64,000 bases of DNA from Embiotoca jacksoni. Its lineage: Eukaryota > Chordata > Actinopteri > Embiotocidae. Below the pieces are notes generated by a model. That model worked only from the letters and a program-made list of their open reading frames with translations, was not told where the DNA came from and searched no databases. The stretch lies in contig JAKOON010000027.1 of assembly GCA_022577435.1 (NCBI GenBank), forward strand, positions 2,874,122 through 2,938,121, written 5' to 3'. Below are positions 1 to 24,737 of this stretch, piece after piece (position 1 is the first letter of the stretch; each line of letters starts with the position of its first letter). The position numbers were made by a program, and so were the translations under genes.

Positions 1-263
1 TAGTCATACCAAACCTCCTTCCTTTTCATCCTGTCCTCCCTTACCCCGTCTCTCCCGGTGTTAACTGAAGTGGGCAAGGCTTCCTGTCACTGAGTAACGG
101 CGTCATGGTTTCTGGTTTCAGGTTTTCTGAGGACACCCAAAAAGGGGGAATCTTTATTTTTCAGTCTGTTTTTTTATCGCCCTGCATCTTTCTCATGGTC
201 GCTTTCTGTTTTTACGTCTGCAGGCCATTTTTTTTTTCTCCAAATGAGCTAAATAACATGACT

Positions 264-372
<109 letters not shown>

Positions 373-580
373 ACCCTCGTTTGAATTGTTTTCAGAGAGC
401 TTGTAGCTTATAGCTGCCTCTGAGCCCGACATTCCTGCCCTCGCTCCCGGTTCTTGAGAAACAGAGCCAGTCAGGCTGGCCTGAACGCAAACAAACACGG
501 CACTGTTTAAGCCCCCTTCTCATTAATGAAAACATAATATTAGTGGAATGGAGCCGTTCTCATCGTGTTCAGAGGAAGTG

Positions 581-648
581 GGCCTCTGGGTGAAGGAGGC
601 CTCTGGGTGAAGGAGGCCTCTGGGTGAAGGAGGCCTCTAGGTGAAGGG
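581..648 (+). repeat. 17-bp minisatellite, four units
   Basis: Unit GGCCTCTGGGTGAAGGA repeated four times; the last unit carries CTAGG and ends GGG. It is non-coding. Confidence 0.9.
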
Positions 649-1131
649 AAGGGTTATCGCTCCGTATCGGTCGGCTCGGCGCTTTGAGAATGAAGTTCTT
701 CATTCACAGACCGCTGTGATCACTTTGGGTTGAATTATGTCTTTTAGATTAAACAGGTGCATTATTAAGTTTTGTCTGGGAATAAGGGAGGTGCATTTAA
801 AGCAGAACATACTATTTAATATATGCCTGGAACTGCTGAGGACACAAACTCATTAACATGTAAATTTAACTCCTGAACTTTTTTCTTCTCTTCAATCCAT
901 TTTTTGTTTTCCCCCGTCCTCACCATTAGATTTATGTGATAAAAATAACAATATGAGGTCGTGTTTTTCTCCGGCGTGTGGAGGGTCGGTCGGGCTGCAT
1001 CGCCTGTAACGCAGCATCGTGAAGCCGAGATAGATTCCTCAACTAATGTGGACACCTGTCAGGAGATTAACAGCTCTGCCGCTGGAGGGGGGGAAGTGTG
1101 GGTGGGTGGGGAGGGGGGGGGGGGTGAAGGC

Positions 1132-1162
<31 letters not shown>

Positions 1163-2439
1163 GGGCTTCATTTGACCTGCTTGTTTGCAGGAATTCTGTG
1201 TTTCTGTACCGAGAGGATTCATCTGTCGGGCTTTCGGGAGTGATTGCTAGATAGAGTGGATATCAGCGGTGTGTCCGGCATGACAGCGGGTTTTATTAAC
1301 TCCCCCCCCCTCCTTTCCCCACCTCCCCTCCTCCACCTCCCCTCCTGCATACTGTCAGCCTGTTGTTTTGAACCTCCTCCGGGCTCTTTAAAGCGATGCT
1401 ATGGTTACCAGCATGCACACAGGGAACAGTACACCCTGCTCCCACGCGCCGAAGATCCATTGATATGCCTGATAATCAAACGTTCGAGCCACTCCGACTC
1501 TCCGACTCTCCGCCACATCGAGACACATAATGTGCTTCACATCATGTTGGATCTTCTGCTTTGCATCACTTCTCCTTACATGTCAGCACAGCTGATGCAA
1601 CACTGCTTGCACTGTGTTGCATTGACAGCAGCGAAGGCTTGCACCATCGTTATGTGTGGTTTGTCGTCCCTCCAGATCCTCCAGAACATCTCAGTTCTCG
1701 GTTAAATAGCAGCTTCACTGTCTGAATTTCAAGTATAAACTGTTGTGCTGCTTGAATCCGCGCCGGGGAACGCGCACAAACCTTATTTGTGCATCCCGAG
1801 AGAGGAACATTAAGCTAACATACTCTCATTTACACATGTAAGGATAAATAAGGTGAGACCCGTCTTCGCATGAAAGGGAAATATTTATATCTTTACACAC
1901 TTGGAGAGCAGTTTACTGGATCTGAAACGTATGGATTTAGCAACTTATAACTTCAGCAGACCTTTGTTTGGTTCAGGATTTAGATGTTGAGAATATAAAC
2001 CCGAAATTTAATCATGTTAAAAGTTCACAAAGTTATAGAAAACACATATTTTTTACATATAGAAATAATATGAGAATTAAAAACTGCAAGCACATGATAT
2101 GTGATATGTGACTCAGCCGACAGTCTGGTTAACTCAACGGGTAAAAGATTCAACTTCACCAAGGTTGCTATTAAAGGTTCAGATTCCACCTGTTGATGGT
2201 GATTCAACTTTTAGTGAAGTTGAAAACGTTTGGAGAAACTGAAAAAGTTTTGCATCCGCTACACATTACAGGAAGATATTTAATATCACTGCAGACCCCC
2301 TTGAAAACACGTATATCTACGATCCAAAGAATGTCTGCGGCAATTTTGGTCGCATTCGAATGAATATTTGTGGACGGTGGAGTTATAGGTTGCAGTGAGC
2401 CAAAGATTTGTCACAATGCAGATCATCTCCTGGAAAGAT

Positions 2440-2490
2440 TGGAGGTGCAGTGGTTAGACCTGTTGCCTCTCGGCAAGAAAATTGCTCTAT
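2440..2490 (+). repeat. Fragment of a SINE-like teleost repeat
   Basis: GTGCAGTGGTTAGACCTGTT followed by GCCTCTCGGCAAGAAA resembles the common fish repeat beginning GGTGCAGTGGTTAGCAC...GCCTCACAGCAAGAA. Only about 50 nt are recognisable. Confidence 0.5.
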
Positions 2491-2845
2491 GTAAATAGAC
2501 ACAAAATGTATTCCATGATTTTGTACCGCATATCGTTATCGAAAATCTACCTCTGCAGGTGAGAAATTTAAAGATCTGAACATTGACAAGTAAAAATGTA
2601 CCTGTGAATTTACTTTAAAGTAACTCTTGAATTCCTTCTTTTGTGTCTGTCTTAAAAATAAAAACACATATTTTTGAAAAATACTAACATCATAAAAAGT
2701 AAGAGTTTGGAGTTTCTGAGGGAGAGAGCAATAAAATAATAATCAATAAACTGTGTCCGGGTTGTGTTGATGGAGCTCGGCAGTGATTTCTGAATCAGTT
2801 GTGTCTGTTTAAATCCTCCTTGGAGAGGATTTGTTTATGCTTTTT

Positions 2846-2862
2846 TGACCTCATCCTCACCT
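2846..2862 (-). promoter_or_regulatory. Possible DR5 motif upstream of thra exons
   Basis: On the minus strand AGGTGA, five bases, AGGTCA. One half-site is a variant, so this is a weak RARE-type candidate. Confidence 0.25.
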
Positions 2863-4029
2863 GCCTGAGACCACTGCAACGCTTGTTACCATGGCGATCT
2901 ACCCTGTTTAAAAGCCCTGAAACCAAAAAATGAATTTCAGAATTACCAGTAATGTGAGAAGAAAGCAGCCGTCTGCAGACACAGAGATGGGTTAATCGGG
3001 GGTGAATCGGTCGGTCGGTCGGTCACCGCCTGCGTTGATCACACTAATTGATCGTCTGATTATCGGTCTTTGCTTTGTAAAGGAGGAGTTCTCATGCAAT
3101 GTGACATTTTCAAGCCAGAATAAAATTTTTTTAAAAAAGCTGCAAAATCATCACGTTCATCAGTGCGTCATGATTCGATTTTAGAAGAGGACAATCCTGA
3201 GATCTCGTTCTGCAGCTTCAGATGCAGCAATTTAAAGGACAGAACACGCTGTCAAAGAAGGTATTTTTAGTATATTTGCAAAGCTTGACTCTTTTTTTTT
3301 TTTTTTTGTGTGAAATTGGCTGAATGAACTTTCATTTTTACAGATTAGAAGTTGTTATTTTAACTGCAGCTTTTTCACAGTAACTTTTTTTTTTTTTTAA
3401 GTTGTTTATTGTATTTGCTCAGAACAAGATTTTTTTTTTACATGAAACATAATCACCATATGCACACAGATGTAAACCAAACTCAGCCAAAAGCATGCTA
3501 AATGTAGTACTGGAGTACACGCTGCACCCTGCCGTGTATGTTTGAGCATTTAGAGCCCTGTTTATTATCGGTTCTGGAGGGGTTAGTGTATATTTACGTG
3601 TTTAGACAGAGGGAGTTGTCTTGATTTCACTCTGTGGCATTCGACATGCTTCTTCCAGCTCAGCCTGTAATTTAGACAGCGGCGGGACACATGAGAGAAC
3701 AAAGTGTTCATTAGCGCTGGATGCGTAGGACAGCACAGACCCAGCTGTAGGCCTGCATCATGTGGGCACAACAATAGGTGACTGTAGTACTCTAAACATA
3801 GGACAGGGGCCTCATTCAGGCGCTGTTGTGGATATAGTTTTGTGCACTGCTCCAAGTTTCTTTACATTGCTCCGTCTGTCGAAGAGGCTTCATGTCATGT
3901 ATCGTAGTATTCCTGCGTGCCATAAGGCTTCGTTGTTGTCCAAACAACATTATGTCGCCACACTGGGTGTACTGGGGGACATGTTCCTTCCATGGACATC
4001 AAATCTAGAGAATTAAATGTATAGGCGCC

Positions 4030-4245
4030 CACCTCTGGGCCTGCTTCTGTCGGAGGTTTCCTCCTGTTAAAAAGGAGTTTCTCCTTCCATCTGTCAGAGT
4101 TTTTTCTCCTTTAAAGTGGACTTTTTTTTCCCTCCTAGCTTACATGGGAATTGCAGAATTGTTGGGTTCCTCTGTTTAATGCTGTAAAGTCTGTTGTAAG
4201 GACTTTACTGTGTTGTGATTTGGCGCTGGAAATGAGTTGAATTTT
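4030..4245 (-). repeat. Dispersed teleost repeat, copy 1 (reverse)
   Basis: Contains the reverse complement of the AACTCCCTTTTAACAGGAAG block and of the GGAACCCGACAATTC and GATATAGCGCCAAAT type blocks found around 58000. It is the most complete of the three copies together with 57900-58085. Confidence 0.65.
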
Positions 4246-7194
4246 AATTCTCAAAGCTAAAAGTATATCCAGGTGGTTGGTTGGGATGCAAAATAACCCT
4301 TCAACTGTAAGGAATTCCAGTATCTGTCAGGACATGTTCTCTGTTTTTGCAGACATGTGTTCGGAGCCTTAATGAGACCTGCAGTATCTCCATATGATCT
4401 CCGAAGAGTGCTCGGTTACTTGACAGAGCAGCACTACCTGTTGGAGGCGCTTCCCAGTTGCTGTCAAAGTCACAGGCGGAGGAGCTGGCTGCGATCCAAG
4501 CCGGGGACGGCTGGGTGGTACCGGCAGCAGAGTCAAGGAAAAAGAGGGAGGGAGGGAGGCGGGGAGGGAGAGGCAGAGTGTATTTGTGACTGGGTCAGCA
4601 GACTAAACATAGCACAAGCGGTGGAGACATCAGAGTGTAGGAGGGTGACAAACACAGATAGACAGGGGGTCGATACATGAGGGCTACGCACCAGCTACAG
4701 CTGCAACTTTGACCAGAACCGCCGGTGCCATGCATATTTTACAGTCCCACTGCATCATCAGGTCAGTTGCTGTAAGTTCGTTGGTCTCGTTGATGATTCC
4801 TCTGTTGCGGTTTTGTTTTTCGGGAGCTCGTTTGAGCACAAAAAAAAAAAAAAAAAGCCGTACGTGCCCCCCCCCCCCCCCCTCCCCTCCCCTCCACCCC
4901 GGGCCGCTCGAGAAGTTTGATACGGTCCGTGCTGTGGAGAAAGTACAGTGTGTGCATGTTTGTGCTCGGTTGGCTCAGGTTGCCGAGGGGCGCGTTGTGC
5001 AGGGACGCTGCATATTCAGAGGTGTGCTGCGATCTGTGTCTCTTGACGAGAGCGTCGGAGCCGAGAACTCGGCGGCGAACGGGGTCGTGCCTCGACCTGC
5101 AAAACTCCATCAAAAATAGTCAATTATGCATGTTGTTTATAATCAGGAGCAGTCGGACTTGTATGTGCTAAGTGGCCACAGGTTCACCTGCTGCTGGGTA
5201 CAGTTTCAGATCTTCCTGCTTTGTTTTCAGCACTGCTACAAATCAGCACGTTTGAGAAGAAGTTCACTGGTATTGTTCTGTGGTTAAATTTTAATTTAGT
5301 TTGTTTTTACATAACTACTTGTCCCTATTTCTCTCCACCCTCTTCAATGACAGTTCTTGAAGCAATGCAAAACACTTCTAAAGCGCTGCCAAGACTGCTA
5401 AGCCTCTTCTTTCTTTTTTTTTTTAGCTGCAAGGTTGCTGATATAGTTTTACGGGTGCTATTTTTGGGAGTCGATCAGGTCTCTGAGAGAGGGTTAGAGC
5501 CGGAGCAGCTCACTGGGCAGGAGATTTCGTAATTGTGTCATCGCCGCGCTGTCGTGCCATCATGTATGAAATGTGTGCATTAACAACATGAGGTGTGCTG
5601 GCTCAGATGCTGGAAAACCAAAGTTGTGGCTTCTTCAGGTTAAGACCTGTTGTTGGGATGCGGAGAAGACACAGTCGCTGCAGGAGTGACAGACACCTGA
5701 CTAGAGACGATCTGTTGTTTTTCTGTTGAGCCGGTGTTTCCATCTGCGCCAACATGCAGCCGCACTGACGACCGAGCTGTCACACGGCTGACAATCTGAT
5801 GCTTGTCGCCTGCAGCGGCTCTACGGAGTGATGTGCAGTGAGCAGTCAGCAGAGAGAGAGATGTTTACCTTTGAGTGGCAGACAGTGAAAAACCCCACTT
5901 CATCTTTCTCCAGCTGTGCCAGCTCTAATTCTTTTTTTGTTACCCGCCGACAGCTCACTGACACTCTTACTGTCAGTTCTGCCCACAGAGTAAATGAAAA
6001 ACATCTGTCAACCACGGCTTGTTTTATTTATCTTAAATAACTTATTGCATTGTGAAATATGCACATTGCAACATGTGCTGCCGCCGCGAGACAACATGTG
6101 TTGCTTCACAGGTGAGCATCCCGACTCCTCCTGCCGTCTGCTCCTACATCACCATCACAGGACAACATTATATCCACAGAAAAGAGTCTTAATGAGACGC
6201 TACGAACCGCGGCAGACCATGATAAATGAAGCTTTGACTCAATAGGCTGTTTAAGAGCTTAATTTAATGCTCTGTTAATCCATCCGGTGTATTCTGAAAA
6301 GGGCAAAGGGAACCATAGCTGAGAACAAGGCGCTGCTATAATTAAAGCCAAGGTAAAATGTGAAGGGCAGTTTGAGTTGGCATTTATGCTCAATTAGAGC
6401 AATTTAACAGGCAAATACTGTGTATGGTTCTGTTTCCCAGGGGGGCAAACAGCGTTACCGGACTGGAATATAAAAAAAAACATGCTGGCTCATCAGAGAG
6501 GAGAAGAATAAAAAAAACTGTGGTTCATTTGGAAGGAGGGACGGAAGAAGTTGAATGTTGTTTATTTGACCTTTTGACCATTTGTAGTCACTTTGCATAT
6601 AATCTGTGTATTATAAAGTTGCAGAAGGAGAATATGTTTTCACACACTGAGTAGCTGGACTGGAGCCCATACTTTGGAAGAAGTCTTTTCTCTTGTGTCT
6701 CTGTGTGAACCAGAAATACTCCACACAGTATCCTGATATATGAAAGTAATAAGTGGAGCAAAAATAAGAGCTTTTATTTTGAAATCTCATGATTTAAAGA
6801 AAGAAATCAAGCACTAAAAAGGAACAAATCCATTACTGTGTTCCATCTCTTTACTAAATACTCACTGTACCTACTCTTGCTTTTAAGTGTGTAGTGAGGT
6901 CACGCTGAAAAAAGGAAAATATTTGTGTCGAAGGACACTGTTGTCCTGCTACGCAGAGCTCAGTGGAAATAAAGTAGCCTGTAACAATATTATATGTATA
7001 TAATATATGTGTATGTTATTGCATCTTTGGACAATATATATAAGGGAAATCTTTTTCTTTGTGTGTATCAAAATGATCTGTCCAAAGATAGGGTGAGGTC
7101 CACTACCGGTATCACAAAATATTTAATGATATCCGGTCCTAGTTGGGACCATAACTGTATAGAAAAAAGGGGACGTAGCTTCCTGCTCTGAAAA

Positions 7195-7345
7195 ATTATT
7201 ATATTTGTGGGTGCTTGTCTGTTTGATTGACAGGCCTGTCAGGTGTCCGGTATCGAAGGGCGGGGCATTGTCAGATCCACCACTCGCTCCTCCCCAGCTC
7301 GTCCAAATATGGTCACATCTGGCTCCGAACTAGAAAGATGGCGAC
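7195..7345 (-). repeat. Composite teleost repeat family B, copy 1 (reverse)
   Basis: The reverse complement shares CATATTTGGACGAGCTGGGG and CTAGTTCGGAG with 35925-36150, and CTGTCAATCAAACAGACA with 39835-40170. Confidence 0.6.
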
Positions 7346-7885
7346 GGTGATATCAGCCTTTATTCGTGCACATAACCCAAAATCTTGACTGTCAAAGCAT
7401 CACGGTTAAAATCTCCCAAAAATAAAAAAAAAAAGCTTTGACTGGACAAAGAGGTGCAGTACGTACGTTCAGAAGGAGCAGGACAACGAACACATCTGCC
7501 ACAGAGCAGATGTAACCTAAAGGCCCCGTGCACTGCGTCTTATTGCACGGTGCTAATGGAGTCCTGCTCCCTCTCCTGGAGCCAGTGTTGAAGGGCGGGT
7601 GGTGTGGGAGGGGTGGGTGGGGGGGAGGCTGGAGGGTGTCTGAGAGCAGAGAGCAGGACTCCTGGGACTCCAACCTCATCCAACACTCACGAGGAGCACT
7701 CACTGCCTCTGTCCCATACTCTACTTTCACCCCCCCACCACCACCACCACTACCACCCCCACCCACCTCCTCCTCCACCGACGCTCTCCCTCCTCCTCTA
7801 CTGACGCTTTCATATTTCCCCCCTCTGAGCAGCCAGTTTCCCATCTCTACTTTACATGCCTTTCATACTGTGTCAGTGTGGCTGC

Positions 7886-7887
<2 letters not shown>

Positions 7888-7945
<58 letters not shown>
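7888..7945. repeat. (GT)n microsatellite
   Basis: About 29 GT units upstream of the first thra exon in the window. Confidence 0.95.
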
Positions 7946-7946
<1 letters not shown>

Positions 7947-9180
7947 TCCTGCTGTGTCCTTGTTGTGAATGCGTGTTGCTCCGGGTATATTTGATACATG
8001 CAGAGCTGCAGTCTCTGTCTTGCCTCTGTTATTCAGAGGTTTTCCCGTGTGTACTCTTCTAATTGGACTGGTTTTTTTGTTTTTTTTTAGGTTTTAATTG
8101 TATTTCCCCACAAAGTGATTTTTTTTTTTTTTTTTTTGTGTCCCACTGTTTGGATTTTGGAGTTTGGGAGCGCCGTCAAGCTATTTTACTGCCAAAATGC
8201 AATCACTTGTTGCAAGAAAAAGTTCCCCCCTTTTCCTTTTCTTTTTTTCTTCCTCTGACATATACTTTATGACTTCACTTTTGGTCCAAAGAGCTGTGTT
8301 GGAAATGAAAATGTGTGCAGGCGAATCATCCCTGTACCTGATCCGAGTAGCAGATGTTTGGCTGCGCAAGGTTTACACAAATACAGAAAAGTTTCTAAAA
8401 GTATGCTTTTCGTATCCTTGTATGGCGTGGTCTGAATTGCACTGATGCATTACATAACTGCTCCATCTTTTGTTTACATACGGTCTCACTGCCAGTAACA
8501 TGCTGCCTTTACTTTGGGGAAACGGTATTTAATCTAGCCTTTACTGACATTTTGTATTAAGAAGCTTCCTCTTTGAACCTTCGCCAATTTTCAGGTTCAT
8601 TTCACCAGCTTCACTCATATCTGTCATTATCGGTGCTAGCCACTCACGCTATATCTTGGTTTTTTTTTCAGAACAATCTAGGCTATCCCAGTCCTCAATC
8701 ATTAAAATTTATAACACTCAGTTTTTTTTAATACTAGCCTTTATATTAATGGGGGGGGGGGGGTCTTCGTCTGTGCATTTCAACGGAGAAGAAGGGTTTG
8801 AGAGTTAACTTGATTTTGAAGCGGACAGACTTGTACACCAGGTCGAGGCAGGTAATCCTGTTCGATGAGGTCTGTTTATGTTCCCTTTGCAGAAAAAGCA
8901 CATGTAGCCATTTTGCTGTGTAATTTGAGATGGCAGGAAGACACAGAATTAGGTGACCTTGCAAGTTCTTAAACGACCAGGCTGCTGCGATACGATTGTG
9001 AGCCAGACCTCCTCCACATATGATCTGGCTGATCCAGTCCAGATTGTGGTGTGTTTAGTATCCCTTAACATGTGTTTTTTATTTTTCCCAGTTCTGCACA
9101 TATATACAGAAAGGTGCAGTATATTTGCAGGAAACTGATTTCTCTTTCTTTTTCTTTCCTCTCACTTTTTTCCGTCTCAG

Positions 9181-22625
<13,445 letters not shown>

Positions 22626-23097
22626 TTTACAAAAAAAAAATTAATTAAAAAAAAAAAAAAAAAACGTCTTGTTGCCACCGCGCAAAAAAAAGGGAAAGAG
22701 GCAAGTCGGAGGGGCGAAACCCGGGAGATGGGTTTTAAGGCCGTCGTCTTTTTGTGAGGTGGGGGGGGAGAAGGGAGGGGAGGGGGGGGGGGGGTCTGCA
22801 TATTTTTTTTTTTCTCCCCGACATCGCACTCACAGTTTGCGGTTCTAAAACTGGAAACGACGACAACAACAACAACAACAGCGACACACCAGCAACCGGA
22901 GAGTGAAACAAACACAGGAGTTCTTTTTTTTTTTTTTTTCCCTTTCGTCCTTTGTGAACTTCTCCAACCGCTTTCTCCTCCTCCACCTCCTCCACCTCCT
23001 GCTCACCCCTTGTTTTAAAAATCCGAGTGGGGGCCCTTCTGTCTGAGCACGATGTCTTATCTCGTTAAGAGTTGTAGCCATTTGCCAAGACACGTAA

Positions 23098-23157
23098 ACA
23101 CACACACACACACACACACGTGCACACACACACGTGCACACACACACACACACACGT

Positions 23158-23190
<33 letters not shown>
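23098..23190. repeat. (CA)n with CGTGCA interruptions
   Basis: CA repeat broken three times by CGTGCA, about 470 nt after the thra stop. Confidence 0.93.
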
Positions 23191-23192
<2 letters not shown>

Positions 23193-23765
23193 CACGGCCT
23201 GTTTCCACCTCAGTTCTTCAGAGCAGCACTTCGGAGGAGGAGGAGGTTTTTTTTTCCTCCTCCTTTGGTTCTTCGTAGCGGTCACAGATTTACACGCGTG
23301 TTTTCAGGCCCGTGTTTCCTGTCAGTATTAATTTCCGAGTGAGCGTTAATTCTGAAAAAATATGGACAATAGCGACACGTTACCGCTCGTAAGTCGTGCG
23401 GGCGAATCGGCGAACACGCTCCACAGTGAAATATTTCCGCAGATGTTTGGTTGTTTTTGTTTTTTTGTTGTTTTTTTTTACCCTGGTGGACGGCGGCTGT
23501 AGTAAAGCAGAGCTACCAGACCTCGTTATCAGTTAACTCAACTCAATCTGAGCCGTCGTAACTGTTTGTGGAGCTGCTACTTCTTCTTCTGCTACTTCTT
23601 AGATCCCAGTGAAACACCGGTGCTATATTTATACAAGGCTACTCCACTTTTATGAAATTGTGTTGTCTACCTTTTGAGAAACGTGCAGACCATGGCTCCA
23701 TATCTACCTTCAGTTTTTTTTTTTGTTTTTTTTTTGTCATTGGACCGGCTCCTGTGACATACAGT

Positions 23766-23766
<1 letters not shown>

Positions 23767-23807
<41 letters not shown>

Positions 23808-23835
23808 GCGCACACACACACACAAACACACACAC
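23767..23835. repeat. (CA)n microsatellite
   Basis: CA run with single CTCGCG and AAA interruptions. Confidence 0.93.
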
Positions 23836-24159
23836 GAGCAGACTTGCCTTGTCATTGCCGGCGCTGCTTTGCGCCAGCAGCCTACCGTCTAATGAATGAC
23901 AACTAAGCCCTTCTCTCCCCGAGGAGTTATTGCGTCGAAGGAAGGAAAGGAAAATTAAAGAGAGGAGGGAGAGGAGGGAGAGGAGGGAGGGGTGCACTTA
24001 GCGCGGGGAGAGAAAGGTGGAGCAGAGATAGAGAGCGGAAACGCACCATGTAATAGCTGGACTGTAGATTCAAGACCGGGGGTCAGAAGTAAATCTCCCA
24101 CACCCAGTCTCCAAGGAGGTTTCCAATAGCAGCAAGCAGCAGCAAGACAGCAAAGCTCC

Positions 24160-24230
24160 TCTTACACACACACACACACATCGACATGAAAACACACACA
24201 CATCGACATGAAAACACACACACATCACCT
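24160..24230. repeat. 22-bp tandem unit with CA core
   Basis: CATCGACATGAAAACACACA-type unit present about two and a half times, following a plain CA run. Confidence 0.8.
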
Positions 24231-24685
24231 CAGAGTAACGTGAATGCCTCATTTTTATTGTATGCACTGCGCGGCAGTGTGGACATACAGCCCGGACCTG
24301 CAGGGTCTGTACCTGAGTCCTCTCCTCACCGGACTCAGCTCAGTGTGGCCCCGACAGGCTTCCATACACACACACACACATGCCTTTTTATTTGTATTAT
24401 TTTTTTTATTTTTTTTTTTAAACACCAATGGGCGTCACTGAGAGCAGGCAAATTGCCAAGAAGGCTACCATTTACCTCAAAGTTGGACATATACCCCGAG
24501 GCTGGGGGGGGCGGCGACACGGCCCCCGTGGTGTCAGGTACTACCTCACCTCTGTGGACACAGGGCGGCTGCCCACAGCCTACACACAGACACACACCAT
24601 TCGAGCTGGCGCATGTCTAGAGTAACACACAAATGTGCTCAGTTTTTAACAGGTGCACACTTGTAGTCACGGCAACACTCGCAGG

Positions 24686-24688
<3 letters not shown>

Positions 24689-24734
<46 letters not shown>
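24689..24734. repeat. (CA)n microsatellite
   Basis: About 23 CA units. Confidence 0.95.

Positions 24735-24737
<3 letters not shown>

Noticed and set aside
6567..6580. TGACCT TT TGACCA as a DR2 receptor element
   Set aside because: One half-site is a variant and DR2 is a weak, promiscuous arrangement; too little support to list as a feature.
7550..7592. ATG GAG TCC... as the missing first coding exon of thra
   Set aside because: The frame stops after a dozen codons and does not resemble the MEQKPS-type start of fish TRalpha; no donor in the needed phase.
24428..24625. Frame containing RQIAKKATIYLKVG
   Set aside because: Looked protein-like at first, but it has no recognised homology and dissolves into CA-repeat sequence. 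Not supported as a gene or as the thra F domain.
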